Below are positions 1-9,973 of a DNA stretch of 64,000 bases, in pieces; position 1 is the stretch's first letter; each line of letters starts with the position of its first letter. Position numbers and translations under genes: made by a program. Below the pieces are notes generated by a model, which worked only from the letters and a program-made list of their open reading frames with translations, was not told where the DNA came from and did no database searches. Origin of the DNA: Tulasnella sp. 424 (taxonomy: Eukaryota > Basidiomycota > Agaricomycetes > Cantharellales > Tulasnellaceae); assembly GCA_019633425.1 (NCBI GenBank), contig WSUB01000020.1:248001-312000 (forward strand), read 5' to 3'.

Positions 1-450
1 CACAAGTACAGCTCACATACGGAGCGAGTGGGTGGATGGATGGAGAGAGAGATCGAGTGGCGGGACGAGAGTTGAAGCGCGGGTCGGACGCGGATAGAAT
101 ACGATAGCAGGGAAGCACCAAGACGGAGCGCGAGCGAGAGCTGAATAAGGTTAAACCGAGCTGAGAGTCCAGAGAGAGGGCGGTTGAGCATAGATGATAG
201 AAGCGGTCAAACGGCTTGGGGTCGGCATAGTTTGTAGGCGACGTTGCTTCACCGAAAATAGGCGGGGCGAGGTTGGGAACGCTCCAGGATGAGGTTACAC
301 AACCCCTTCGGCTCCACCTGCTTCCAGGGAGAAAAGTGCGCTCGTGCTGGGGATAGAGTGGATGAGCTAGATGAAGGGGGGAAAGCGTCGACCGAGTTCG
401 AAATGCGCCCAGTCGGTTCCCCCCACTCTTGCCAACATCCTCCCCGAAAA
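1..450. other. 3' flank of the Galpha gene, no gene seen
   Basis: This stretch lies downstream of the stop codon of the minus-strand Galpha gene. It contains a GGAT/GAGA-rich patch near 30-60 but no reading frame with recognisable protein character. It probably includes the 3' untranslated region and terminator of the Galpha gene; I see no clear polyadenylation signal. Confidence 0.5.
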
Positions 451-2264
451 TCACAGGATCCCCGACTCCCTCAACGCGTTTTGGAGTAGCGTCTCTTTTA
501 CAGCTGCAAACACCAATCGAACGTTGGTCGTATCTGTCGCCTGAGTCAAACTGCAATACATGCCCCAAGTCAGTCCTCAGCTGCAACTGAGATAACGATT
601 GAGCACGTACTGAGGGTAGATCATCAACTGCTTCCGATTCACTTGTTGGAACCTCCATAACAGGTACTTGGCCGCTTTGTTGATATCCGCTCCGCCGGTG
701 TATTCAGGGAAATGTCTCTCCAACGGGCTTTTCCTGATCTTGGATTTGAACACGTCCACCTAATTTTAATTGTAGAGCACGTTAGTTTTCCAACTCCCCA
801 AGCAGAGAAGAAAAACAAGCACTCGCCTTGTTCAAAAACAAAATAATCGAAGTCCTCTGGAACCACCTCGAATTGACCACGCTCTCGAACAAGATCAAGC
901 TCTCGTCCATCCGGTTCTGAGACGCTTCTTCCAAAAGGACCTGATCGTATTCCGAGATGGCAACGCAAAAAATGATGCTCGTCACGTTTTCGAAGCAGTG
1001 GATCCATTTCTTGCGTTCGGACCGTTGTCCTCCGACGTCGAACATCCTGTTGCGGAAAGAGGAGAAAAGGAGATTAGCAGGGGTTAGAGAAGAAGAAGAC
1101 CCCGCCAAGAGGGGTGACGAATGTGACGCGTACTGGATGGACATCGGACCCAAGTTGAATTTCGTTTCAGTTATCCCCGTTGTCTTGGCTCGCGCACGTA
1201 AGACGTCTGTTTCGTTTGGGATGTAATCGGGTGCACCTATGCGTTTGATCGCCTGGAAGAAACTGAGACAACAATACCAAATTTCCCCTTCAGGTCAGCA
1301 TTCACCAGCCCCTCGAGACAAGTCGAGATGAAATAACACGTACTAGTCCGCGTTATCCATCAAATAGAATTTATGCGACTCCTCCATTAACGCTGGCATG
1401 GCCCCGTCGTTGATGAGCGCTTCGATTGCCGTGGTTATTGAAGGGTCGATGACGAATGACGGATCCGAGTCGACGATGTACGAGAACACCCGTTCGGCGT
1501 TTGCCTGCATGCCGGAGAAGAGAGAACGTGTCCGTGAAAGGTGCGTGTGTGTCCGATGTGGAGAGGGGAGGGAGAGGGGAAAAGGTTAGCGGTCAGGTAC
1601 ATTGGTTTCTTGTTTCTTTTGGGCCTGGGTTTGTGGACTTCTCTCTCTCGGACCCGCGGAGGGACGGACCGCGCCGTGCGCTTGAACGGGGTAATGCGCG
1701 CGGTGCATTGGATGGGTGGAATGCACAGCGAAGAAGTGCAGGGATAGCACACCTCCGAAGACCGCGCGAAACGAGAGAGGGATGCCTCCGTGGCGAGAAT
1801 GGGATGGACGGCCGGCCGAGAGGGAGGAGGGAGGAGAGACTTACCCTGTTGGCAGGTTCCACAAAGTCGATGCCCAGCTTCTTCATGGCGAGGATGATGT
1901 CCTGGGCGGACTCGACGAGGTTGCGGTAGATGACAGGTCTGAAGAAGAGCAGCGCTTGAGGAGTGAAGCCGTTCAAGTGGATGATCTTCATTTGCTTGAC
2001 GATGGTGCTCTTCCCGCTCTCGCCGGCACCTGTGCGCGCGTAAAAGCACATGAAAATAAGAGGACACCGCGCGGTTGGAGGGGCAGTGGGAGGGACGGCG
2101 TAAGCGATGACGAGTAGATGATTGCGTTGTAGACTGGTTCTGAAAGACGTACCGAGAAGAAGGATCTTGCAGTCTTTGGCGTGCTTCTTCCCATCCTCTA
2201 CGAGCTCCTTGTCGATTTGGGATGATATCTTTTCTTCTTCTGTCTTGCTACCGCATATGCCCAT
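451..2264 (-). CDS. Heterotrimeric G-protein alpha subunit
   Basis: This is a membrane-anchored GTPase that relays receptor signals, in fungi usually to cAMP or pheromone pathways. The exons are 2264-2153, 2029-1845, 1504-1344, 1262-1134, 1046-827, 759-611 and 550-451, giving 1056 nt and 351 residues, the normal length of the family. The start at 2264 rather than the ATG just before it puts Gly at position 2 (MGICGS), the N-myristoylation pattern, with Cys4 available for palmitoylation. Visible motifs are the P-loop GAGESGKST, the switch I Arg in [16 protein letters not shown] with the catalytic Gln, FLNKVD for guanine recognition, and LTQATDTTN. The C-terminus is ALRESGIL, with Ser where pertussis-toxin-sensitive subunits have Cys. 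The intron at 826-760 begins with GC instead of GT. The paralogue group cannot be assigned by eye. Confidence 0.95.
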
Positions 2265-3114
2265 CATCCAGTATGCGACGCGGCGAGCAGTGTGTGCTTG
2301 ATGGGGGGGTTGGACTGGCGACCGGACTGACGGTTGGGGTGTCGTGGGTGGATAGACGTTGGGTCGTGGGCCTGGAAGTGGTTTTGAGGGGCTTGACGGG
2401 GAGAGAGGGAGGGATGACGATGCAGCGCGAAAAGAGAGTGAGGGGGGTTTTGAGGTGGGTGGGTGGATAAGTAATGTGGGACCCTGAACTGTGGCTGCCA
2501 GTTTGGTTCGCCTTCGACTCTGCGTCCCTTTCTGGGGTCAGACACCCAAATCGGAAATCCCGGATCTCGATCGTCAATCCACACCAAAACAACATCCAAG
2601 AAGCGCCCAACTTTAACCCCGATGCAACACACACTTTGATATAATTAGTAGACGCAGAAACTACTAACGCAAACGACAGGCAAATAATTGACTTGCACGT
2701 TGCACTGCAGTGTGGAGAGATGCAAGCGAGTAGAGAGGTCCCTTGTGAAAAAAAGTAAATGGGTGCATGCTTCTCTTAATAACACCATATAAGGGAACTC
2801 CCCCATCACGCAATTACTATTACCACACTTTATTATACTTCCCTGTACCACATTCTAGGTATCCACCCCCTCACCTCAGGGGTAACCATCTTTACAAGCA
2901 AAAATCCCCGAACCTTTTGCTGCCAATCTTCGCGCACGGAATACACGGCCGCTTCTCCGTCCCCATCCCTCATTCCCCTTGCCGACTTCCCCCTCGCCAG
3001 TACCTCAGCCATCTCCACTGGGCGCATTAGAACGACATGATCGCCCATAAGTAACTCGACAGCTCACGACTTCGACCCTCCCAGTGCGAAGCGAAGTTCC
3101 ATTTTAACCTTTGT

Positions 3115-3136
3115 TCGTCGTCGTCGTCGTCGTCGT
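3115..3136. repeat. Short (TCG)n trinucleotide repeat
   Basis: About seven copies of a TCG/CGT unit lie in the presumed upstream region of the Galpha gene. It is a simple repeat with no evidence of coding use. Confidence 0.8.
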
Positions 3137-4889
3137 TGCTCGCCTTGGGCGGTGATCGTCGTCATCATCTAAGAAAAAAAAGCACAGATCATGCAGAGAA
3201 GCGAACAGGTAGAATAGAAAAACTTTCCCAACACGGAAACCTCCGCGCCCTTCCTCCCGTCGTTCTCCGAAGATTTTCCCTCCCCCTTACGCCTTGTTGT
3301 TTCGCTTCCTTACATCATCGCCGACGACAACTAACAACCATCAACGCTCGCTGACTCGCCAGCCGGAGAAGAAGAACACACACAATCGCAGTTCGCCAGC
3401 TTCCCGTTGGGTGGCTTGACACGGTCCTTTGCTGTCAAGCTGTGATGACGACATATACGAAAAAGCCAGACGCGCCGGTGGTGACCCTACAAACAATAAC
3501 TGTCTCCGAGAATTCCGAGTCTCCGGATAGCCTTCGGGCCTTCGCCGTGTCCAGTGCCAAATATTTCCCAAGAGACACAAAATGTATGCCGCCCTCATCT
3601 GATCAAGCGGCGATTTGTTTACTCATCTGTCGGCCATTCAAATAAACAGCCGCCACTATAATACAATTAGCGGAGGCATACATGTACGTATTGCCACTCG
3701 GGTGCTCCTTGTTTGTTGTTTGGCGTCGCCGCCTGGCAAAAGACGGAGGTTGATTTTGACTACCCTGACTGAATAGGATGGGTTCATAAACCTACCCAGC
3801 CCACGGAGGCAAACTGTCAAAGGATACGGACTTTCATATTACCCGCGGGCCGCGGTATCAGCAACTCAAAGGCTCGCGGCTGTTGCCCTTTTTGGCGGGT
3901 GGCGTTGTCCGTCGGGGGCGCGTCTACCTGTGTAAACGCCCATGCCCAACTTCGGTACACTCAACCTATGCCCACCGGACTCGGAGATCACGCACGGTGA
4001 TCTACATAGCGACCGCAGCCTAGCATCAATACATACTGGACAATGCTTACGGGACCGCCGTTGCACCGAGTCCGAAGCCAGGTTCTTTGCCGTCGATCAC
4101 TACGGGGCTGCGATGAATACAGTCGAAATCGATACATTATACCCCGGCTCATCCCCCCCTTTCTGATTGTGGCTTTCGAATGACGACTCTTTCCTCCGCA
4201 ACAGCATTTCGTTAGCGACAGCAGATCACGCCGCTTAAACGACCAACTGGCATGCGCAGACGCCCAACCTGCCAGACACAGCCAACCGTGGTCACTCCTT
4301 AGTTAACTGCGGCGAGTACCACCCCCGTAGCTTTGGCCTTTGACATGTATCATGCATCCAGAACACCAGATTCCTATGCACAAACGTTTTTACGATCGTT
4401 CGATTCTCCACTAAGTCGCTACATCCCGCCCGCGATTCACGATAAATCGCTTCACCCCCTCTTATTCTGCAACCCGTCAGTTTAATTTGGGCGTACCGAT
4501 AGACGCGAGCTTGCCCGTCGCAAAGTCCTAGACTGCATTGGTTGAACTAAAGGGCGTTGCGATGCACTGGTTGGGGAGACTGCATGGGCGAGATCGACAC
4601 AGGCGCGGTGCATGTGTCAAGGACGACCGAAGACAGCCAGACGTGTGTAAGAAGAGACCAACCCATTGGCATTGCTCGTAAAGTTGTCGAGGGACCGCCT
4701 ACCGTGAGTGAGTACTTTAGGCAGGATGGTGCGCCCACCGCTTCGACGAAAGGCGTGTCACGCTAACCTCGACTCGCCCACAGCATGCCGAAGGGTACCC
4801 GCTAGTCCACTCTCGTACTCAATCAAAGCATCTACGTCCTGATCGATCGATCATCTTTCGGACAACATCACCCCCGGGGGGGGAGCAGT

Positions 4890-5225
4890 CGTGAGGGCTA
4901 GCGCTGATATTTCCTTTTGCCGATGGAGCTGCTGCTGCAGCAGCGTACTCGTCCTCGTTCGTTTTGAAAGCTCTCTCAAATTTACGAGCAATTCAACCGT
5001 AAAAATGGTCTCCCCGCGCCTTGCTGCTGGATAGCGTCGGAGAGGGGGGACCGGCGGTGTGAGGGCTTCACTGCATTTCCTTTCCTCTATTCAGCTGCAG
5101 CGGCGGCGTTACTCGTCGACCTCGTTCGTTTTGAAAGCGCTGACAAATGGACAAAACAATCCAAACGTGAAAGGGCGTTGCTGCTGTCGTTCTGGTTTAG
5201 GCTTTTCCAAACCACCGGGCGACCG
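4890..5225. repeat. Diverged tandem duplication, unit about 168 bp
   Basis: Two adjacent segments, about 4890-5057 and 5058-5225, share an ordered set of blocks. These are a GTGAGGGCT start, a GCAGC-rich patch, the 17-base block CTCGTTCGTTTTGAAAG, an AAC-rich stretch and a TTGCTGCTG block. The blocks keep the same order and spacing, so this is a direct duplication rather than chance. No function is evident. Confidence 0.6.
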
Positions 5226-6769
5226 ACGCACCCAGAGTGCTTCCTGCTCAGTTCCCACCCACGAAACGCTTCTGCCCCTGCCCCGAGGGTTTCCCCCGGG
5301 CATTGTTGCGCTCCTGCCGCCTAACTATAAAAAGCTGGCTCGCTGCTTAACAACTACTAGCGCGATTGTTCCGAGTCCGCGAGTCGGCTTGTTGCGAGTG
5401 AAAGGAAGGGATCGAAGCGCTGACCTTTCCAAAGTCGTCCCAATCTCTCATTCACTCTCGACGATACTCCCGGAAGGTCTTGAATACAACGATTCTGGGA
5501 GATATGGAGCAAGCGCGGAAGGACGATGGCGGCGGATGACAAATCCCAAGATGGCGAAATGGATCGAAGGTTTGCTCCGCTACGATACCAGCGCTGTATC
5601 CATAGATCGTCGAAAAGGATGATCCGTGTTGCTCTTTCATTTGCTGCTCTAGTGACTTATGTTGGATTGGTGGTCAGGAGACCGAGTCGTACGTGAACGG
5701 TCGTCGTGGTGGTCCCCCCTGGAAACGCCCCGACGCGAGCCAACGCTGGATACATTACTGTCGATGCATGCTTTATAATCTCTCAGCTCACTAATACCGT
5801 TCACTACAACACTACTTTTCTTCCCTATCAACTCAATTCTTGCTCTCCCCGAGGGTTGTCTCCCTTACTCTCATTTATGTCATCTCCGAGTCTTCCCTCC
5901 CCGCTTATACATGAGATTTGACTTTACGTGGGCGCCCTGTGCTTACGATGGATCATGAGGTGAACCGCTCTAAGTGTGCTTCGAATCTTTAGGCGACCGG
6001 GGCATCCATGGACCAATATGGTCATTCTCACAGATTCGACAAGTATCAAAGTTCAGACGGACCACATTCAACTCCAGGTAGAAGCAACGAGACGAGTATG
6101 TGAGTTTATGGGACAATAGCAGATGCAGGTTTGCTGGTTGGTATCCAAAAGCAATGTGTAGTCACCCTTTCATCGTCTGGGTAAGGTGTCCCTTGTTTAT
6201 CTTGCCTTTCGATTTTTGGCAAACTACTAAAAACGTGTTCATATAGCTTTTAATACTGCTTAAACATGTCGCAGGAAAAAGCGAGGTGCCTCGGCTCCGG
6301 ATCCTGAGAAGAGCTGGTTGGCTGAACCAAGGTTTCCAAGGCTTTTCAATCCACACCCATGAATTCCCCCATATCTCATCACAAGCAAGATGCGATCTAG
6401 AGGCAAATTGGCTCTAACGCTCACCAAGCCGGTATTCAAGTCCGAATCCGCCGTTAACCGCGTGCGACACCGTCAGCTTCTCCTGTCTTTAACGTGCCCC
6501 CCTGCGGCATATACCTCCGACATCTATTACAGACCTGCATATGCACTCCTTTTTCACTTCTCTTGATCTAGTGGTCAGCGTTGTCAAAACGAAGGAAGAG
6601 GCATGTGTTTGCCCGCCCTTCGAAGGGTTCTCGCGCTTCCTGACCATATGCGTCTGCTTGGCAGTCATGAGGTACTATTTATAAATTTTATATTTAGAGC
6701 AAAGGGGACTCTCCTGGGCAGGTGGTTAAGCCACTGGAAGGCTGTGCGCGACCAGCGCTCGAGGTCGGG

Positions 6770-6777
6770 TATAAAAG
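6770..6777 (+). promoter_or_regulatory. TATA box of the CFEM gene
   Basis: The sequence TATAAAAG lies 136 bp upstream of the CFEM start codon, within the usual range for a fungal TATA element. Confidence 0.6.
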
Positions 6778-6905
6778 GGGCCACAAGACCTAGGGGTGTG
6801 TTGGAACCGCGCGAGCTTGGCCAATAGCCTTTCACCAGTTCACAGGTCTCGTTTTCACGCACAACCCCGCCCACGAACTTCAAGAAAACTTGCAACAAGG
6901 TCATC

Positions 6906-7643
6906 ATGAAAGCCAGTGCGCTGACTGCGATCGTGTTTGCTTCGCTGGCTGGGATGGCCTTTGCGAGTCCGCGTCCCCAAACGTCTGGCTTGCCTCTTCC
7001 CGCTTGTGTTACAACTTGCATCAACCAGGTCGTAGGGACGGGCGCATGCACCGAGTAAGCCTGCACTGTCTCTTCAAAGACTGTATGAGCTGGAGTTAAC
7101 GTTCGGTCGGCTTTCCCTCCCTCGCAAGCGCTTCGGACAAAACTTGCCTTTGCAGCAGGTAAGGTTGAGCCTCGAACAAACTCACCTATCGCTCGGGCTG
7201 ATTGTTTCTATTACTGCTTCTAGTAGTGCTCTCAGCTCCTGCGTTCAGTCCGGCTGCCCACCCAGCTTCGTCGACGACTTAGGACAATACTGCGGTACCG
7301 GTAAGGCATCCAGAAGTTCCTTGCCAAACTGGTCACATTCTCATATAAGGGGCGTAAACTTTTGATGTTGTATGTGACAGGTCCTTTCTCGTCCAGCAGC
7401 AGCGCATCAAGCCAGTCCTTCACGATCCAAACCAACACTCTGTCGGGAGCGACTGTGACTACCACTACGGCAGCTACAACTAGCGCACAAAGTCCTGGCA
7501 TCAGTCCCGCTGCCACCACCAAAAGTCCCGCAACTTCGGCTGCGCCGGCGGGCAATGCTGGGGACCCAACTATCAATGTGCCGGGTCTGAAGGGGATCCT
7601 CACCATGGGATTGGCGTTTGTTGCAGGAGCTCTGTTTATTTGA
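6906..7643 (+). CDS. CFEM-domain protein, predicted GPI-anchored
   Basis: CFEM proteins are fungal cell-surface or secreted proteins; members elsewhere bind haem or act in host contact. The exons are 6906-7054, 7129-7158, 7224-7300 and 7381-7643, 172 residues in all. A signal peptide (MKASALTAIVFASLAGMAFA) is followed by the eight-cysteine CFEM core: ACVTTC, GAC, KTCLC, SSC, SGC and YC. The Asp two codons before the KTCLC motif is the residue linked to haem-iron binding in the family. A Ser/Thr-rich spacer follows, likely O-glycosylated, then a hydrophobic tail (GILTMGLAFVAGALFI) behind small residues, typical of GPI attachment. It converges with the CMC4-like gene, whose stop lies 171 bp away. 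Without the tail it would be a secreted CFEM protein. Confidence 0.88.
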
Positions 7644-7814
7644 ATCTCACCAGGTTCGGCTGTACTAGGATATCCGGATGATTTTATGTATGATCGAGGA
7701 GTATCAGTCCAGAAGTGATATCGCTACATTAAAACAATGGGGTGGAAATCCGTCAAGGGGGATTCCACTGAAGATTGTACGGGATGCACTAGGAAGCGGA
7801 ATAACACATCGTCG

Positions 7815-8174
7815 TTAATTCCGGTAAGTATTGCTCCTCTTTCGCTTGAACCACCGCTCCACAACGCTGGCGTTTGGACATGCCGTGCTGGATTTTGGTG
7901 CGTTCCCATCCTTTGAAGCGGCCTCGTACATGGCTTGGCAGCATCTGTAAAGTGCCAGCACCTGGGCATCACATTTGTCTGGAGTGTAGGTATTACGGTT
8001 GAGACAACCCTGTAGCGAACAGGCTGGTTCACAGAATGAATCGTCAGTTGTGGGGTTTGAATACAAACAGCAGAGAAACAACCTTCTGCCTGACATGGAG
8101 GCTCATCCTGGTACAACTGTTATTGAACTAAACTGTAGAAATGTACAATTGTCGATGCATCTTACTTTTGCCAT
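7815..8174 (-). CDS. CMC4: CMC4-like twin-CX9C mitochondrial protein
   Basis: CMC4 is a small disulfide-bonded protein of the mitochondrial intermembrane space, imported by the Mia40 relay and linked to respiratory-chain assembly. The exons are 8174-8166, 8116-8083 and 8023-7815, giving 83 residues. The spliced protein starts MAKLYQDEPPCQAEAC, and splicing restores an exact CX9C from the first Cys to GC and a second CX9C ending in the CC pair of LYRCC. Extra cysteines beside the pairs match the human CMC4 (p8-MTCP1) layout. The first exon encodes only three residues and the first intron is 49 nt; that start is inferred. Without this splicing the first motif would have only eight intervening residues. 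The gene is divergent from CWC15, with 172 bp between start codons. Confidence 0.82.
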
Positions 8175-8346
8175 CTTGGAATATCGAAGCTACCGGATCC
8201 AAAAGCGAAGGTCGTAGGATGACGATCAGATGCCTTCAAGAGCGATCTCACGGCTTGATTACGAAATCTCTCGTTCGATTCTGTTTTCAACCGCCTGCTG
8301 CCACCGTGCCCGCCTTCGGTCTCGCAAACTCGCCTAATACTATACA
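8175..8346. promoter_or_regulatory. Shared divergent promoter of CMC4-like gene and CWC15
   Basis: Only 172 bp separate the two start codons on opposite strands, so both genes must draw on this interval for their core promoters. No TATA box is visible, consistent with housekeeping expression. Co-regulation is an inference from the spacing. Confidence 0.5.
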
Positions 8347-9548
8347 ATGTCAACAGCTCACAGACCCACATGGGACCCCGCTCAAGCTAAGGAAGTCAAA
8401 TCCGGCTCAAGGCAATACTCTGCTCGAGATATTGCTTCACACACAAAGCTCAAATTCAGGTCGGTTCTCCTCCCGGGTCCTTTCAATGGGAAATTTCTGA
8501 AGTTGACACGTCGGGCCAACGTATAGACAACCTGGGCAATCTTCCTCGTCTGAGGTTTCACGGAGGGACTTGAGGGCGGAGTTGCTGGCGGCGGAGGCGG
8601 AGGCGCGGGATAAGAAACGGAAAGCTGAAGGTCTACCATTGGAAGCCCCTTCGTCGAAAGCTATTGAGAGCTCGTCGAAGGGCAAGGGGAAGGAGGTAGA
8701 CAATGAGGGGTCGGATGAGGAATCCAACAAGAGGAGGAAGCTCTTGCAGGAGGCTATTGCCTTGGACAAGGACGACGACGACAGTGATGAGGATAAAGAC
8801 GACGACGACGAGGACAGGTACGACTGTGCTTGTCATTTATACTCCCCTACCAATATAATGAACACCTTCATTACAGCGATGAAGATGACGAGGAAGATGA
8901 CACCGCCGAGCTCCTGCGTGAGCTCGAAAAGATCAAAAGAGAGAGAGCGGAAGAGAAGGCTAGACAGGTATGACTTGTTTTGTCAGGCTAGATGCGCGAG
9001 ATGGCGCTCAAATAGGCTTCTTTCTGAAATCTAGGAGCAAGAACAAAATGCCAAGTCGCAGCGTGACCGCGAAGAGGAAATCGCTCTCGGCAATCCACTC
9101 CTCAATCTCGCCGCAGCACTTGGTCAATCAACCCCAGGCGGTGCTTCTGTCGCGTCTACCACAGGTGGATTCACCGTCAAGAAACGATGGGATGATGGTG
9201 CGTCAGCGTGCGAGGCCGAACCCTGAGGACCGTTGGGTTGACATTTTTACGTTTTCATCGCCGTTCCACGACAGACCTTATCTTCAAGAATCAAGCCATG
9301 GGTGCGAACGACAAGAATTCAGGGCAATTTGTCAACGATCTTTTGCGGACAGAATTCCACAAGTACGTTTATTTTTTGTCGTTTTGCTATCTAAGCAGCT
9401 TCTTGCGGGTCCGCAAGGCCTGTCGTTTTTCCGATCAGCTTCTGCGGAGCTCCATCTCCCTCGCTCGGTCTTGCATCTGTGCTACAGAATCTGACGGGCG
9501 CTTCTACCTCGCTTCCATAGGAAATTCATGGCCAAGTTCATCAAGTAG
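8347..9548 (+). CDS. CWC15: Pre-mRNA splicing factor CWC15 (Cwf15/AD-002)
   Basis: CWC15 is a spliceosome component associated with the Prp19/NTC complex in the nucleus. The exons are 8347-8459, 8527-8817, 8877-8967, 9035-9197, 9275-9362 and 9521-9548, giving 257 residues. The N-terminus MSTAHRPTWDPAQAK and the following SARDIASHTKLKFRQPGQ are the family signature. A Lys/Glu and Asp-rich acidic middle follows, then the conserved C-terminal block VKKRWDDDLIFKNQA and the end TEFHKKFMAKFIK. Each splice junction restores a conserved residue, which fixes the exon borders well. The bounded acidic tract (DDDDSDEDKDDDDED) is normal for the family. The gene itself has five introns. Confidence 0.95.
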
Positions 9549-9973
9549 CCTTTGCAAGTGCGGAGTGATACCCATGTCCTGGCGCGAGTCTGGACTCGAG
9601 GCCACTGTATCTGATATATTGCTTGCTAATGGGCACAGCCTGCGTTCTTCTCCAAGACGGAAACTGCGCATGAGATCATTTGTAGTATCTCTGTAACGAG
9701 CTTCGTAAGCCTTGTCGGGCTCTAAGCACCGAGGTTACCCGTTGTGTTCATGCCTCCATTGTGCCAATTGTGAGCCTTCATCAAGAACGATCAGAGCTCG
9801 TTGCTTCTTCGTTCGGGCTTCTCCCGCCCTGGTGCCGTATACCGTCCAGTGGGGTAGCACGTGACTTGGAGCATTTGCCGACTCGACTCAGAGCAACCAC
9901 AGCTACTCTTCGCCTCCGCCCAGTGTCGCTAATGGCGAACCTCTCGCCCCAAAGTGGTCTCACCGCAAGGACT

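Larger units (their letters stand above)
2265..6905. other. 4.6-kb intergenic stretch without a convincing gene
   Basis: This region separates the divergent Galpha and CFEM genes. The first kilobase should hold the Galpha promoter and 5' leader. It contains a short (TCG)n run near 3115-3136 and a diverged tandem duplication at about 4890-5225. Several open frames exist, the longest at 5059-5622, but that one begins with GTG, shows no recognisable motif and crosses the duplication, so I do not call it. A TATA box for the CFEM gene lies at the right end. A spliced or poorly conserved gene could have been missed here. Confidence 0.4.

Noticed and set aside
1435..2067. Long minus frames across the Galpha gene
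   Set aside because: They read through introns or in the wrong frame. The spliced exons give an exact 351-residue Galpha protein.
5059..5622. 187-codon plus-strand open frame
   Set aside because: It starts with GTG, has no recognisable motif, and part of it overlaps a tandem duplication.
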